Shown: positions 1 to 9,698, counted from the first letter of the stretch. The stretch: DNA of 64,000 bases from Pseudomonas pergaminensis (GCF_024112395.2 NZ_CP078013.2:5394001-5458000); one strand, 5' to 3'. Notes: generated by a model not told the origin, from the letters alone. Numbers and translations are program-made.

Positions 1-210
1 AGGGCCGAATACAACCTTGTCACCGACTTTAACGGCCAGAGCACGCACTTCACCGTTTTCCAGGGTTTTGCCTGGGCCAGCAGCGACGATCACACCGTGG
101 TTGGCTTTCTCGGCAGCCGAACCTGGCAGAACGATCCCGCCGGCGGTTTTCTTTTCTTCTTCGCTGCGACGGATTACGACGCGGTCGTGCAGAGGACGAA
201 GCTTGCTCAT
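1..210 (-). CDS. groES: Co-chaperonin GroES (partial, C-terminus outside window)
   Basis: The first 70 residues of the 10 kDa lid of the GroEL/GroES folding chamber, a cytoplasmic chaperonin. The sequence opens [15 protein letters not shown] and continues through [13 protein letters not shown], the start of the mobile loop that docks onto GroEL, to [10 protein letters not shown], where it runs off the window. Full-length GroES is about 97 residues, so roughly 27 are missing. groEL is expected further out on the same strand. A sigma-32-like promoter lies about 145 bp upstream, and a purine-rich AGGAGAG sits just before the ATG. Identification is firm. Confidence 0.96.
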   Translation of the reverse strand, partial: MSKLRPLHDRVVIRRSEEEKKTAGGIVLPGSAAEKANHGVIVAAGPGKTLENGEVRALAVKVGDKVVFGP

Positions 211-351
211 TGTCGATCTCTCCTAATTGTGTTTTTCATCGGCCGGTGTCTGTACCGGCGGGTTGTAGTCCGGCTGTGCCGGTCGCGCCTCGCCAAGCAA
301 GACGCGGAAGTCTGTCTGGTGTCGCCACCAGAAACCTTGCGGTGACCGTTA

Positions 352-378
352 CATAAGGGCGCATAAGCTTATTACAAG
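352..378 (-). promoter_or_regulatory. Heat-shock (sigma-32-like) promoter of groES
   Basis: Read on the minus strand, CTTGTAA (372-378) is followed after 12 bases by CCCTTATG (352-359). This resembles the sigma-32 consensus CTTGAAA - 11 to 17 bases - CCCCATnT. It lies about 145 bp before the groES start and is the only such match I found in the intergenic region. The assignment is inferred from motif and context. Confidence 0.6.
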
Positions 379-423
379 GGGCCGGGGATGAAATTTTTTG
401 CGTCTGCCGGCCCGTAAATGCAA

Positions 424-445
424 CACGGCACCCGAAGGTGCCGTG
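424..445 (-). terminator. Hairpin terminator downstream of fxsA
   Basis: A perfect 9-bp inverted repeat, CACGGCACC/GGTGCCGTG, closes a four-base loop that reads TTCG on the minus strand, a stable UUCG-type tetraloop. It starts 13 bases after the fxsA stop and is followed on the minus strand by TTGCATTT, a weak T tract. It separates fxsA from the groES promoter. Confidence 0.6.
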
Positions 446-457
446 CCAGTGAAGCGG

Positions 458-934
458 TTACTTGCTGTCGCGGTGTTCGAACTCGCCTTCGATCACATCA
501 CCTTCACGCCCCAGCGGCTGGCGCGGGGCGGGGCCGCCACGGGGTTGCAGGTCGTCGGCGAACGCACGCTGACGGATGGCAGCCTCTTCGGCACGCTGGC
601 GCATCTTGCCCGCCAACAGCTTGCGGGTGACGGGGAGCAACATGACCAGGCCAACCACGTCGCTGATAAAGCCAGGCAGGATCAATAAGCCACCGGCCAG
701 GGCCATCATCAGGCCTTCAAGCATGGTCTGGGCAGGCAGTTCGCCGCGGTTCAGGCTTTCACGGGCACGCAGCGCCGTGGCCAGGCCGGCGACGCGCAGC
801 ACCAAAACGCCGAGCATCGAGCCGAGAATGATCAGCAACAGGGCTGGGAAAAACCCGATCGCACCGCTGACTTGAACGAATACGAACAGCTCCAACACCG
901 GGAATAGCAGAAAGAGCAACAAAAAAGGGCGCAT
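458..934 (-). CDS. fxsA: FxsA family inner-membrane protein
   Basis: A 158-residue membrane protein of the FxsA family. In E. coli FxsA overexpression relieves exclusion of phage T7 by the F plasmid, but its normal role is unknown. The N-terminal half is hydrophobic with two or three membrane segments (residues about 4-45 and 70-100, with GGLLILPGFISDVVGL typical of the family); the C-terminal 50 residues are charged and probably cytoplasmic. The start chosen is MRPFLLLFLLFP, with AGGAA about 8 bases upstream; an upstream in-frame ATG would add 19 residues not typical of the family. It sits next to groES, as in other Pseudomonas. Confidence 0.88.
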   Translation of the reverse strand: MRPFLLLFLLFPVLELFVFVQVSGAIGFFPALLLIILGSMLGVLVLRVAGLATALRARESLNRGELPAQTMLEGLMMALAGGLLILPGFISDVVGLVMLLPVTRKLLAGKMRQRAEEAAIRQRAFADDLQPRGGPAPRQPLGREGDVIEGEFEHRDSK

Positions 935-1000
935 CAAATGGTTCCTCAACGCAAGAATGCCTTGCCAGTCCACCTTAGATGACGTCGCCATTTCGTGAAT

Positions 1001-1732
1001 TCAAGCGTCGGCGGCCTCTTTTTTCGGCCAGACCTCGGCGTGGGCCAATGAAACCAAGGCTTCGCGCACTTGTGTCGGCGTGTTGCAAGACGCTGCAAAC
1101 GGCAACCAATGCAGCGACTGGCCAATGCGCAGGTGCATGCCTTCACTGTCGATACCCGCCAACTGCGCAGGCTCGAAGGTTGGCAAGCCGGTCAGCGCGA
1201 CGTAATGGGCAATGGCCTTGGTGTGATCGCTGTTCATGTGTTCGATCATGCTGCGTTCCGTCTTGCCCGCGAACGGGTTGGCCAAGGTCAATTGGTCGAC
1301 CCAGTGAATCGCGCCAAAGCCGCCGATGTAACGGTGACGCACGGGCTTGAGCACCCAGAAGTCGAAGTCGTGGGCCTTGTGGTAGTTGGCAGAATCGGGG
1401 AAGTAGCGGTAATAACGCTCGGCGGCCGCCTCGATGGCAGCGCCCTCCTCCAGTTTTTCGGCTTCGGCCAGGTAGGTCAGGCGCCCGACGGCCTGCACGT
1501 CGTCGGCCTCGCGCTCACCCACCAGCAGCGAGCACTTGGGGTCTTTCTGCAGGTTATGGGTGTGCTGGGCGATACGGCTGATCAGGATCAACGGGCGACC
1601 CTGCTCGTCGAGGCAATACGGCACGACCGACCCGAACGGAAAGCCGGGCATGGCTTTGGACAGTGTGGAGAGAGCCCCACGGTATTCCTTGAGCAACAGC
1701 TCTCGGGCGTTCTTGGCAACCTGTGCGCTCAA
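1001..1732 (-). CDS. HugZ-family haem utilisation / PNPOx-fold protein
   Basis: A 243-residue cytoplasmic protein with an N-terminal split-barrel flavin-reductase-like (pyridoxamine-5-phosphate oxidase-like) domain (about 10-150) and a C-terminal DUF2470 domain (about 160-235, with MIEHMNSDHTKAIAHY). This arrangement is that of the HugZ family, some members of which degrade haem. Enzymatic activity cannot be judged from sequence, since many family members are uncharacterised. The start is TTG at 1732, supported by GAGGAG 7 bases upstream. It follows fxsA's gene order in Pseudomonas and stands as a single gene. Confidence 0.8.
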   Translation of the reverse strand: MSAQVAKNARELLLKEYRGALSTLSKAMPGFPFGSVVPYCLDEQGRPLILISRIAQHTHNLQKDPKCSLLVGEREADDVQAVGRLTYLAEAEKLEEGAAIEAAAERYYRYFPDSANYHKAHDFDFWVLKPVRHRYIGGFGAIHWVDQLTLANPFAGKTERSMIEHMNSDHTKAIAHYVALTGLPTFEPAQLAGIDSEGMHLRIGQSLHWLPFAASCNTPTQVREALVSLAHAEVWPKKEAADA

Positions 1733-1837
1733 CGTATGACTCCTCGGATAATCAGCCGCCCATGGCCTATGGGAATGGATCTCAACGCAAGGTAATCACA
1801 TCCGCAAAGGTTGCCAAGCAGGTTTTGTACGCCCGTG

Positions 1838-2845
1838 TTACCAGGCCACGCCGAAGCCTGCGGTGTAGCGGGTCTTGCTCAGGCTGCTGTCGGAGTCGCC
1901 GCTGATAACGTCGCGCTCGGCCTTGAGGTTGAGGGACGCCCACTCGGTGACTTTGTAGCGCAGGCCCATTTCGGCATCCAGGGAGTACTCCGCCGGACCG
2001 TCGATGGGCTTGCCCACTTCGCCGTTGGTGAAGAATTCGACGGTCTTGCCCACCAGGTAGCGGTTGTAGTTCCACTTCATGGCCAGAGAATAGAAGTTGT
2101 CCTTGCCGCCATCGGCGTATTCGTAGTCAGTGCGGTTGACCAGCGAGCCCAGGGAGAACGCGCCCAGCTCATCGTCCCAGAACTGATAGCCCGGGCCGGT
2201 ACCGACGGTGCGCTGCCGGGAGAGGTCTTCAACCTTGTCGCGCTTGTAGGTCAAGCGCCCCTGCCAGAACCAATGCTCGGTCAGGAAGCGGTCGAGGTCA
2301 TATTCCAACGCCCAGTTGTCGGTGGTGGTGACATCGTCCTGGAACTCGCGGTTGTACTCGCCCTGGCCGGTATGGCGCCATTGGCCATGACGCGCCGTGG
2401 TCTTGAAGTCGATGTCGTAGTCGTTGGTGTCCTTGTCGGCGCGCTTATAGTCCAGCGCCATGTCCACATTACCTTTCCACACCAGGTCTTCGATCACAGG
2501 CTTGGGCTTGATGATCTGCTGGATGCTGGCCAGGTCGACGGTCTTGGGCGCTTCGCCATTGGCCAGCACCACCTTGCCGTCATCTGCCGCTTTGAGGGAC
2601 TTGGCCTTCTCGCCGATGTAAGCGTCTTGCTTAACCAGCAGTTCCTGGTCGCTTTCCAGGGTTTTCACCTGTTTCCAGTCCACAGGGATGGCGCCGGCAT
2701 AATCGGTCTGGATCAGCAGCTTGCCACCGTCGAAGACCTTGATCTTGCCGGTCAGGCGATCACCGTTTTTCAACCAGACGGTATCGGCCAGCAAGGGCGT
2801 GGAGGCGCTGAAAACAGCGAGGCACAGCAGGGTTCTGGACAACAT
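1838..2845 (-). CDS. DUF481 outer-membrane beta-barrel protein (YdiY-like)
   Basis: A 335-residue secreted protein with a clear signal peptide (MLSRTLLCLAVFSASTPLLA, cleavage before DTVW). Residues about 21-110 form a small domain starting with WLKNGDRLTGKI, as in SLA1/DUF481 N-terminal regions, and about 115-335 alternate polar and aromatic residues as in a transmembrane beta barrel, ending in an aromatic residue (GFGVAW). This matches the DUF481 family of predicted outer-membrane proteins related to E. coli YdiY. Function is unknown. It stands alone between the HugZ-like gene and a divergent gene. Confidence 0.78.
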   Translation of the reverse strand: MLSRTLLCLAVFSASTPLLADTVWLKNGDRLTGKIKVFDGGKLLIQTDYAGAIPVDWKQVKTLESDQELLVKQDAYIGEKAKSLKAADDGKVVLANGEAPKTVDLASIQQIIKPKPVIEDLVWKGNVDMALDYKRADKDTNDYDIDFKTTARHGQWRHTGQGEYNREFQDDVTTTDNWALEYDLDRFLTEHWFWQGRLTYKRDKVEDLSRQRTVGTGPGYQFWDDELGAFSLGSLVNRTDYEYADGGKDNFYSLAMKWNYNRYLVGKTVEFFTNGEVGKPIDGPAEYSLDAEMGLRYKVTEWASLNLKAERDVISGDSDSSLSKTRYTAGFGVAW

Positions 2846-2999
2846 AAGCGGATTAGGAGCTCAAGGTTGGCGAAAAGGGGCGATTATCGTGTTAGATAGC
2901 TAGGACTGACTCAAGGATTAATGTTGAGTTCAATTCTCACTGGCATGTTTACAGACGTTTCTTACAGAAAGACCGACATTTTAAACGGATCGACCCACC

Positions 3000-3353
3000 G
3001 TGAACCCATCCGCCGAAACCCCGCAAACCCCTGCCGAAATGCGCCGTACTGCGCTGTACCTGACCTTGGCGCAAGTGCCCGAAGGCTGCGTGGTCAGCTA
3101 CGGCGAGCTGGCCCAACTGGCAGGCCTCGGGCGCGCCGCGCGCTGGGTGGGACGCACGTTGAGCCAGCTTCCCGAAGACACCCGGTTGCCCTGGCACCGT
3201 GTGTTGGGTGCCGGTGGTCGGATAAGTCTGCCGGTGGGCAGTGCCTCGGGTGACGAACAACGCGCGCGTTTGCGCGACGAAGGCGTCACTGTCCGCAACA
3301 ATCGCGTGGATATTCAGCGCCATGGCTGGCGCCCGGTAGAGCACAGCGGTTAG
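3000..3353 (+). CDS. Alkyltransferase-like protein (Atl, MGMT-fold)
   Basis: A 117-residue protein with the DNA-binding fold of O6-alkylguanine-DNA alkyltransferases. The motif that carries the reactive cysteine, PCHRV, reads PWHRV (about residues 62-66), so tryptophan replaces cysteine. This is the hallmark of Atl proteins such as E. coli YbaZ, which bind bulky O6-alkylguanine lesions without repairing them and hand them to nucleotide excision repair. The winged-helix part includes VSYGELAQLAG and the recognition region GRAARWVGRTL. The start taken is GTG at 3000; an ATG 39 bases further in would still keep the whole domain. It lies just upstream of ampG on the same strand (43-bp gap). Confidence 0.85.
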   Translation: MNPSAETPQTPAEMRRTALYLTLAQVPEGCVVSYGELAQLAGLGRAARWVGRTLSQLPEDTRLPWHRVLGAGGRISLPVGSASGDEQRARLRDEGVTVRNNRVDIQRHGWRPVEHSG

Positions 3354-3396
3354 AGTGCGCGCTTTGTTTCCGTGAATCTGAGGCAGACTCCAGCCC

Positions 3397-4929
3397 ATGC
3401 CCCGTAAAACCTGGCGCGCCGCGCTCGCCGCCTATGCCAGCCCCTCGACGTTAGTGCTGTTGTTGCTCGGCTTTGCCGCCGGCTTGCCTTACATGTTGGT
3501 GTTCTCGACGCTTTCAGTGTGGTTGCGTGAGGCCGGTGTGGCCCGCGAGACCATCGGCTATGCGAGCCTGATCGGCCTGGCGTATGCCTTTAAATGGGTG
3601 TGGTCGCCGCTGCTCGATCAATGGCGCCTGCCGCTGCTCGGTAAACTCGGACGTCGTCGCTCCTGGCTGGTACTGGCCCAATCGTTGGTGATCCTCGGAT
3701 TGATCGGCATGGGCTTTTGCGACCCGCAGAAACACCTGTCCTGGCTGATCGCTATCGCCGTGATCGTCGCCTTTGCCTCCGCCACCCAGGACATCGCCGT
3801 CGACGCCTACCGCCTGGAAATCGCCGACGACAGCCGACAGGCTGCTCTGGCCGCCAGCTACATGTCCGGCTATCGCATCGCCGCCCTGCTGGCCACGGCG
3901 GGCGCCCTGTTTTTTGCCGAAGGGTTTGGCTCAACCGGCTTCAACTATAAACACTCGGCCTGGACCGGCACCTATGTGTTGTTTGGCGTGCTGATGATCC
4001 CGGCCCTGCTGACCACCTTCTTTATGCGCGAGCCGAACGTGCCACTGCGCACCCAATTGCAGGCCGGGCGCTACAGCTTTGTGCATCAATTGGTCTCGGT
4101 GTTTGTACTGATCGTGCTGCTGGTGTCGGTGCCAGCGATGTTCACCCAACTGTACAACACCGATTTCGCCAGTGTGCTGTTCCACGGCGTGAGCCTGTGG
4201 GAGTTGCTGATGGAGGACCGCGCCTTCCTGCGGGCCATCCTCTATATCACCCTCACCGCCCTGTGCCTGTCGGCCATGGGTCGCCGTGGCCTGGCGCCCG
4301 TGCTGACGCCGGTCAACGACTTCATCCTGCGCTACCGCTGGCAGGCGTTGCTGCTGTTGGGGCTGATCGCCACCTATCGCATGTCGGACACCGTGATGGG
4401 CGTGATGGCCAACGTGTTCTACATCGACCAGGGGTTTACCAAGGACCAGATCGCCGGGGTCAGCAAGATCTTCGGCCTGATCATGACCCTGCTGGGCGCC
4501 GGCATGGGTGGCCTGCTGATCGTGCGCTTCGGCATCCTGCCGATCCTGTTCATCGGCGGCGTGGCCTCGGCCGGCACCAACCTGCTGTTCGTGATGCTCG
4601 CCGACATGGGCCCGGACCTGCAGATGCTGATCTTCACCATCTCCCTGGATAACTTCAGCTCCGGGCTGGCGACCTCGGCGTTTGTCGCCTACCTGTCGAG
4701 CCTGACCAACCTGAAGTTCTCCGCCACTCAATACGCCTTGCTCAGCTCGATCATGCTGTTGCTGCCGCGCTTGATCGGCGGGTACTCGGGCGTCATGGTC
4801 GAGAAGTTCGGGTACCACAATTTCTTCCTGATCACCTGCATGCTGGGTGTGCCGACCTTGCTGCTGATTGCCTTGCATTGGTATCAGGAAAATCGGCGGG
4901 CTCGGTTGAATCCACCGGTAGACGACTGA
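3397..4929 (+). CDS. ampG: Muropeptide permease AmpG (MFS)
   Basis: A 510-residue inner-membrane transporter of the major facilitator superfamily. AmpG imports GlcNAc-anhydromuropeptides released by lytic transglycosylases for cell-wall recycling, and through this controls AmpC beta-lactamase induction in Pseudomonas. The family signature region is visible: [22 protein letters not shown] near the N-terminus and [15 protein letters not shown] in the first half. About 14 hydrophobic segments can be counted, and the length agrees with AmpG rather than shorter 12-helix MFS proteins. The window also holds mltF, whose lytic activity would feed AmpG with substrate, and a GlcNAc pathway further on. 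Confidence 0.93.
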   Translation: MPRKTWRAALAAYASPSTLVLLLLGFAAGLPYMLVFSTLSVWLREAGVARETIGYASLIGLAYAFKWVWSPLLDQWRLPLLGKLGRRRSWLVLAQSLVILGLIGMGFCDPQKHLSWLIAIAVIVAFASATQDIAVDAYRLEIADDSRQAALAASYMSGYRIAALLATAGALFFAEGFGSTGFNYKHSAWTGTYVLFGVLMIPALLTTFFMREPNVPLRTQLQAGRYSFVHQLVSVFVLIVLLVSVPAMFTQLYNTDFASVLFHGVSLWELLMEDRAFLRAILYITLTALCLSAMGRRGLAPVLTPVNDFILRYRWQALLLLGLIATYRMSDTVMGVMANVFYIDQGFTKDQIAGVSKIFGLIMTLLGAGMGGLLIVRFGILPILFIGGVASAGTNLLFVMLADMGPDLQMLIFTISLDNFSSGLATSAFVAYLSSLTNLKFSATQYALLSSIMLLLPRLIGGYSGVMVEKFGYHNFFLITCMLGVPTLLLIALHWYQENRRARLNPPVDD

Positions 4930-4942
4930 CACACCTCGGTCC

Positions 4943-5031
4943 ATGTGGGAGATGGCTTGCCTGCGATGGCATCCGCCTGATGCAACAGACACACCGCGCC
5001 GCTCCCATCGCAGGCAAGCCAGCTCCCACAC
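4943..5031. repeat. REPIN, type A (inverted pair of REP hairpins)
   Basis: Two REP sequences in opposite orientation: TGTGGGAGATGGCTTGCC at the left and its inverted partner ending GCCAGCTCCCACA at the right, about 40 bp apart. Such REPINs are short mobile hairpins scattered in fluorescent pseudomonads and moved in trans by RAYT transposases. This one fills the ampG-proS gap. Confidence 0.85.
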
Positions 5032-5140
5032 AAGCCCGGTTCCGATAGAAACACCCCGCAACCTGATGCCTGTACTCCGGCTGCAACCGCCCGTACAATC
5101 CCAAGTCATTTCAAGTCCAAGCAACCGACAACGGCCTACC

Positions 5141-6856
5141 ATGCGTACCAGTCAATATTTGCTCGCCACACAGAAAGAAACGCCTTCCGACGCGGTCGTG
5201 ATCAGCCACCAGCTGATGCTGCGTGCCGGCATGATCCGCAAACTGGCCTCCGGCCTGTACACCTGGCTGCCCATGGGCTTGAAGGTGATGCGCAAGGTCG
5301 AAGCCATCGTTCGTGAAGAAATGAACGCCGCCGGCTCTCTGGAAGTGTTGATGCCGAGCACCCAACCGGCTGAACTGTGGCAGGAATCCGGGCGCTGGGA
5401 AGAGTACGGCCCTGAGTTGCTGCGCTTCAAGGATCGTCATGGCCGCGACTTCTGCGCCGGCCCGACCCACGAAGAAGTGATCACCGACCTGATGCGCAAC
5501 GAGCTGAGCAGCTACAAGCAGCTGCCGCTGAACCTGTACCAGATCCAGACCAAATTCCGTGACGAAATCCGCCCACGCTTCGGTTTGATGCGCGGCCGTG
5601 AATTCATCATGAAGGACGCCTACTCGTTCCACGCCGACCAGGCTTCGCTGCAGGTCACCTACGACCGCATGCACCAGGCCTACTGCAACGTGTTCACGCG
5701 CCTGGGCCTGAAATTCCGCCCGGTTGAAGCGGACAACGGCTCCATCGGCGGCGCCGGCTCCCACGAATTCCACGTGCTGGCCGAGTCCGGCGAAGACGAT
5801 ATCGTGTTCAGCAACGGTTCCGACTACGCGGCGAACATCGAGAAAGCCGAAGCCGTGCCACGGGAAACCTCCCGTCCAGCACCGACGCAAGAGCTGCGCC
5901 TGGTGGACACGCCAGAGACCAAGACCATCGCGGCCCTGGTGGAAAAATTCAATCTGCCGATTGAAAAGACCATCAAGACCCTGATCGTGCGCGCCGAAGA
6001 AGAAGGCAAGCTGATCGCCCTGGTGATCCGTGGCGACCACGAACTCAACGAAATCAAGGCGGCCCAGCAACCTGGCGTGGCCAGCCCGCTGGTCATGGCC
6101 ACCGACGCCGAACTGCGTGACGCCATTGGCGCCGGCGCCGGCTCGCTTGGCCCGCTGAACCTGCCGCTGCCGATCATCATCGACCGCTCGGTCGAGCTGA
6201 TGAGCGACTTCGGTATCGGCGCCAACATCGACGACAAGCACTACTTCGGCGTGAACTGGGAGCGTGACCTGCCGGTTCCGACCGTGGCCGACCTGCGTAA
6301 TGTGGTCGCCGGTGACCCAAGCCCGGATGGCAAGGGCACCCTGGAAATCAAGCGCGGCATCGAAGTCGGGCACATCTTCCAGCTGGGCAACAAGTACAGC
6401 AAGGCAATGAAGTGCGAAGTGCTGGGCGAGAACGGCAAGCCGATCACCCTGGACATGGGCTGCTACGGCATTGGCGTATCCCGCGTGGTGGCCGCTGCCA
6501 TCGAGCAGAACAACGACGAGAAAGGCATCATCTGGAGTGACGCCCTTGCGCCGTTCCAGGTCGCCCTGGTGCCGCTGCGTTATGAAACCGAGCAAGTACG
6601 CGAAGCCACCGACAAGCTGTATGCCGAACTCACGGCTGCTGGTTTTGAAGTGCTGCTGGATGACCGGGACAAGAAAACCAGCCCGGGCATCAAGTTCGCC
6701 GACATGGAACTGATTGGCATCCCGCACCGGATCGTGGTCAGTGACCGCGGCCTGGCCGATGGCAATCTGGAATACAAGAGCCGGACCGAAGCCGAAGCCC
6801 AACCGTTGCCGGTGGCTGACGTGCTGTCTTTCCTTCAGGCGCGTATTCGTCGCTGA
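5141..6856 (+). CDS. proS: Prolyl-tRNA synthetase
   Basis: A 571-residue class II aminoacyl-tRNA synthetase that charges tRNA-Pro in the cytoplasm. The start [18 protein letters not shown] is typical of the bacterial-type enzyme; class II motif 2 is visible as [17 protein letters not shown] (about 150-165) and motif 3 as [14 protein letters not shown] (about 440-455). The middle (about 225-395) is the inserted INS editing domain that hydrolyses mischarged Ala-tRNA-Pro. The C-terminal anticodon-binding domain contains [20 protein letters not shown]. Length matches Pseudomonas ProS. The frame is open upstream to 4943, but that stretch is the REPIN and is not coding. Confidence 0.97.
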   Translation: MRTSQYLLATQKETPSDAVVISHQLMLRAGMIRKLASGLYTWLPMGLKVMRKVEAIVREEMNAAGSLEVLMPSTQPAELWQESGRWEEYGPELLRFKDRHGRDFCAGPTHEEVITDLMRNELSSYKQLPLNLYQIQTKFRDEIRPRFGLMRGREFIMKDAYSFHADQASLQVTYDRMHQAYCNVFTRLGLKFRPVEADNGSIGGAGSHEFHVLAESGEDDIVFSNGSDYAANIEKAEAVPRETSRPAPTQELRLVDTPETKTIAALVEKFNLPIEKTIKTLIVRAEEEGKLIALVIRGDHELNEIKAAQQPGVASPLVMATDAELRDAIGAGAGSLGPLNLPLPIIIDRSVELMSDFGIGANIDDKHYFGVNWERDLPVPTVADLRNVVAGDPSPDGKGTLEIKRGIEVGHIFQLGNKYSKAMKCEVLGENGKPITLDMGCYGIGVSRVVAAAIEQNNDEKGIIWSDALAPFQVALVPLRYETEQVREATDKLYAELTAAGFEVLLDDRDKKTSPGIKFADMELIGIPHRIVVSDRGLADGNLEYKSRTEAEAQPLPVADVLSFLQARIRR

Positions 6857-6876
6857 AAACCAGATCAAGAGAAGTC

Positions 6877-7830
6877 ATGTTCAAGCGAAACACCAGAGCC
6901 CTGGGGGGCGCCGCCTTGTGCGGCGCCCTGCTGGTCAGCGGCTGCGCCAACCAGATGTCGCAACGCAGTGAGCACGAGGAGCGGGTCGAGCGTAAGTTGC
7001 TCGACCACAGCCTGCAGATCGATGTAGGCGACCCCAAAGTGCTGGAGCTGCCGCAACGCCGGGTTCGCATTCACGAGCAGAAGACCTTCGAGGTCACCGA
7101 GTTCGAAGTCACCCGCCGTTACGATCGCTACACCCCCTACCAACCCTGGCGCAAACTCTATGAGATGCCATTGGGGGCGGTCGCCTTGGTGGCGGGCGCG
7201 GGCGCCAACGTGGCGAACATTTTCGCCCTCGGCAACCTGCCCACCAGCATGACCCACGACTGGCTGACCTACGGCGTGGACGGCCTCAACCCGTTCATGA
7301 ACGTGCAATCCCACGGCCGTGCGCAACAGAACCTGGCGGGTATCGATGAAGTCCAGCGCGACAAGCGTGTGGAGTATTCGAGCCTACCCTGGAGTGAGCG
7401 CCCAGTGCAGGTTACCGCCGGCAAGCAAGTGCATGAGCTGACCACCGACCGCAACGGCGTCCTGCGCCTGAACCTGTTGGACAGCCCGTTTGCCGAGCAA
7501 GACCTGAACCGCGTCACGACCCTGAAGATCAGCGTGGAAGATGGCCAGGACGACGTGCATTCGGACTCGACCCTGGCGATCAGCAACACCCTGCGCGGCA
7601 AGTTGCTGGAAGCCCACGGCCTGATCTACGACGACCTGGAAGACGACGAAGTCAGCCAGTGGGTGCACCGGGTCAAACGCCTGTCGGAGCTGGGCCTGGA
7701 AGAAGAAGCCAGCGAACTGGAACAAAGCCTGATCGAACTGACCCGCAATGATCCCGAGTTGCAGCAGGAATTCCTGCAGGCGTTGACCAAGGATGCGGGG
7801 CGGTTGGTGGCGGACCCTGGGGCGCGCTAA
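6877..7830 (+). CDS. Conserved Pseudomonas lipoprotein downstream of proS
   Basis: A 317-residue predicted lipoprotein. Its signal peptide ends in a lipobox LVSGC (cysteine at about residue 24), followed by Asn-Gln, which does not suggest inner-membrane retention, so it probably goes to the outer membrane. A short glycine/alanine-rich hydrophobic stretch (about 92-115, with VALVAGAGANVANIFALG) may touch the membrane. The C-terminal 60 residues are acidic and helical. A similar gene follows proS in other Pseudomonas. I do not recognise a functional domain. It begins 20 bases after proS and is probably cotranscribed. Confidence 0.75.
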   Translation: MFKRNTRALGGAALCGALLVSGCANQMSQRSEHEERVERKLLDHSLQIDVGDPKVLELPQRRVRIHEQKTFEVTEFEVTRRYDRYTPYQPWRKLYEMPLGAVALVAGAGANVANIFALGNLPTSMTHDWLTYGVDGLNPFMNVQSHGRAQQNLAGIDEVQRDKRVEYSSLPWSERPVQVTAGKQVHELTTDRNGVLRLNLLDSPFAEQDLNRVTTLKISVEDGQDDVHSDSTLAISNTLRGKLLEAHGLIYDDLEDDEVSQWVHRVKRLSELGLEEEASELEQSLIELTRNDPELQQEFLQALTKDAGRLVADPGAR

Positions 7831-7854
7831 GACTTCAAAAATGTTGTAGATCTA

Positions 7855-7946
7855 ATGTGGGAGCGGGCTTGCTCGCGAATGCGGTAGATCAGTCAATGCA
7901 TCTGGTGACTGACACTCCGTATTCGCGAGCAGGCCCGCTCCCACAT
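7855..7946. repeat. REPIN, type B
   Basis: An inverted pair of REPs with the core TGTGGGAGCGGGCTTGCTCG at the left and CGAGCAGGCCCGCTCCCACA at the right, about 45 bp apart. This type has GGGCTTGCTCGCGAA where type A has TGGCTTGCCTGCGAT. It lies between the convergent lipoprotein and dinB genes and could fold into a long hairpin that helps termination. Confidence 0.85.
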
Positions 7947-7960
7947 GTGGTTCTCGGTTT

Positions 7961-9019
7961 CTACCAGCAGAACTCGAGCTGTTCGTTGCCATTGCTTAAA
8001 TCCAGCAAACGCACCCCAATCCCCAGCAACCGCACCGGTTTCCCGCCGCGATTGAACGCCTGCGTCAGCAGCTGTTGATAACTCTCCAGGTCCCGCCCTG
8101 CCCCCGCCTGCTCCAAGGTGGTCTGGGTAAAATCATGAAACTTCACCTTAACGAACGGCTTACCCGCCCGGTAACTGCTGTCGATGCGCGCCATGCGTCC
8201 GGCCAGGGTGTCCATCAGCTCAGGGAGTTTGGCCAGGCAGCTTGAGAGATCCGGCAGGTCCACGTCGTAGGTGTTTTCCACACTGATCGATTGTCGGCGA
8301 CTGTCGTTTTGCACCGCGCGATCATCGATCCCACGCGCCAGGCTCCACAGGCGCTCGCCAAAACTGCCGAATTCACGCACCAACGCCAGCTTGTTCCATT
8401 CGCGCAACTGCAGGCAGTCTTCGATTCCTAGGCGCGCGAGCTTGTCCGCCGTGACCTTGCCCACGCCGTGCAACTTGCTTACCCGCAGCTGCGAGACAAA
8501 GTCTTCGACCTGGTCCGGGGTGATCACGAACAATCCGTTGGGTTTCTTCCAGTCGCTGGCGATCTTGGCCAGGAACTTGTTCGGCGCCACACCGGCAGAC
8601 ACGGTGATGTGCAATTGGTTGGAGACGCGGCGGCGTATGTCCTGGGCGATGCGCGTGGCGCTGCCGCCGAAATGCGGGCTGTCAGAAACGTCCAGATAGG
8701 CTTCATCCAGCGACAGAGGTTCGATCAGGTCGGTATAGTCGCGAAAGATCGTCTGGATTTCCTTCGACGCTTCTTTATAAGCATCCATGCGCGGCTTGAC
8801 GATGGTCAGGTCCGGGCACAGCTTTAACGCATGACGTGATGACATCGCCGAGCGTACGCCGTAGGCACGCGCCTCGTAGTTGCAGGTCGCAATCACCCCG
8901 CGCCGATCCGCCGAGCCGCCGACTGCCAACGGCTTTTGTGCCAGGCTCGGGTCATCGCGCATCTCGATGGCGGCGTAGAAGCAATCACAGTCGACGTGGA
9001 TGATTTTGCGCTGCGTCAT
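7961..9019 (-). CDS. dinB: DNA polymerase IV (Y family)
   Basis: A 352-residue translesion DNA polymerase, error-prone and lesion-tolerant. The catalytic carboxylates are in VDCDCFYAAIE near the N-terminus and SLDEAYLDV (about 100-108). The thumb and little-finger regions follow, and the C-terminus is a short tail (LLDLSNGNEQLEF) that resembles a beta-clamp-binding QLxLF-type tail. The start chosen is MTQRKIIHVDCD, as in other DinB proteins; the frame is open 13 codons further. The ribosome binding site is weak. I saw no clear LexA box in the upstream 100 bases. Confidence 0.95.
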   Translation of the reverse strand: MTQRKIIHVDCDCFYAAIEMRDDPSLAQKPLAVGGSADRRGVIATCNYEARAYGVRSAMSSRHALKLCPDLTIVKPRMDAYKEASKEIQTIFRDYTDLIEPLSLDEAYLDVSDSPHFGGSATRIAQDIRRRVSNQLHITVSAGVAPNKFLAKIASDWKKPNGLFVITPDQVEDFVSQLRVSKLHGVGKVTADKLARLGIEDCLQLREWNKLALVREFGSFGERLWSLARGIDDRAVQNDSRRQSISVENTYDVDLPDLSSCLAKLPELMDTLAGRMARIDSSYRAGKPFVKVKFHDFTQTTLEQAGAGRDLESYQQLLTQAFNRGGKPVRLLGIGVRLLDLSNGNEQLEFCW

Positions 9020-9256
9020 ATAAAGGGGGTGGAAACCTACGGGTGGCCAGTATCGCATTCACACCTGTATATAGCACCAGTAGTTTGATTCTTCCGCTTG
9101 AGCGGTAGGAAAATTCCAAGATGAATTTATTTTATCAATCGAATTTGGCCTTCCGATAGAGCTGAAAGCCTTAGCCAGACTGGGCCCGAGCGCTATCAAG
9201 GGACCTTATGGAGAGCTAAGCGATTGAAGCACAAGCGCTTTTCTTCAATTCACAGG

Positions 9257-9284
9257 TTGACACACTGGCGTTCCTCTGTAGAAT
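9257..9284 (+). promoter_or_regulatory. Sigma-70 promoter of first tRNA-fMet
   Basis: TTGACA (9257-9262), a 16-base spacer and TAGAAT (9279-9284), ending 13 bases before the mature tRNA. The same arrangement occurs before the second copy. Confidence 0.8.
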
Positions 9285-9297
9285 GCCGACACACAGA

Positions 9298-9374
<77 letters not shown>

Positions 9375-9380
9375 AACATC

Positions 9381-9412
9381 AAAAAAGGCTACTCGAAAGA
9401 GTGGCCTTTTTT
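9381..9412 (+). terminator. Intrinsic terminator after tRNA-fMet copy 1
   Basis: A hairpin with arms AAAAAAGGCTACTC and GAGTGGCCTTTTTT around a GAAA loop, with a T run, six bases after the tRNA CCA end. It is repeated exactly after copy 2. Confidence 0.9.
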
Positions 9413-9543
9413 GCGCCTGCTCGTTTTTCCTTCCTGTACGAAAATTGTAAGACAAAAAAATCTTTACTAGTCGCGCACTTACCGTCCTTGGTCAACGTGT
9501 AACGACAAATTCACACTTATTTGACCCATCAGCCCATTAACGG

Positions 9544-9571
9544 TTGACACCCCGCCGTTGGGCTGTAGAAT
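9544..9571 (+). promoter_or_regulatory. Sigma-70 promoter of second tRNA-fMet
   Basis: TTGACA (9544-9549), 16 bases, TAGAAT (9566-9571), ending 12 bases before the tRNA. The spacer sequence differs from that of copy 1, so the duplication has diverged outside the boxes. Confidence 0.8.
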
Positions 9572-9583
9572 GCCGCCCACAGA

Positions 9584-9660
<77 letters not shown>

Positions 9661-9666
9661 AACATC

Positions 9667-9698
9667 AAAAAAGGCTACTCGAAAGAGTGGCCTTTTTT
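9667..9698 (+). terminator. Intrinsic terminator after tRNA-fMet copy 2
   Basis: The same GAAA-loop hairpin with flanking A and T runs as after copy 1; tRNA, spacer and terminator together are identical over 115 bases in the two copies. Confidence 0.9.

Noticed and set aside
4943..5140. Extension of proS to an upstream start
   Set aside because: The added region is the REPIN and shows no protein homology; the ATG at 5141 gives the normal length.
5111..6868. A 585-codon open frame opposite proS
   Set aside because: Same shadow effect; proS motifs are unambiguous.
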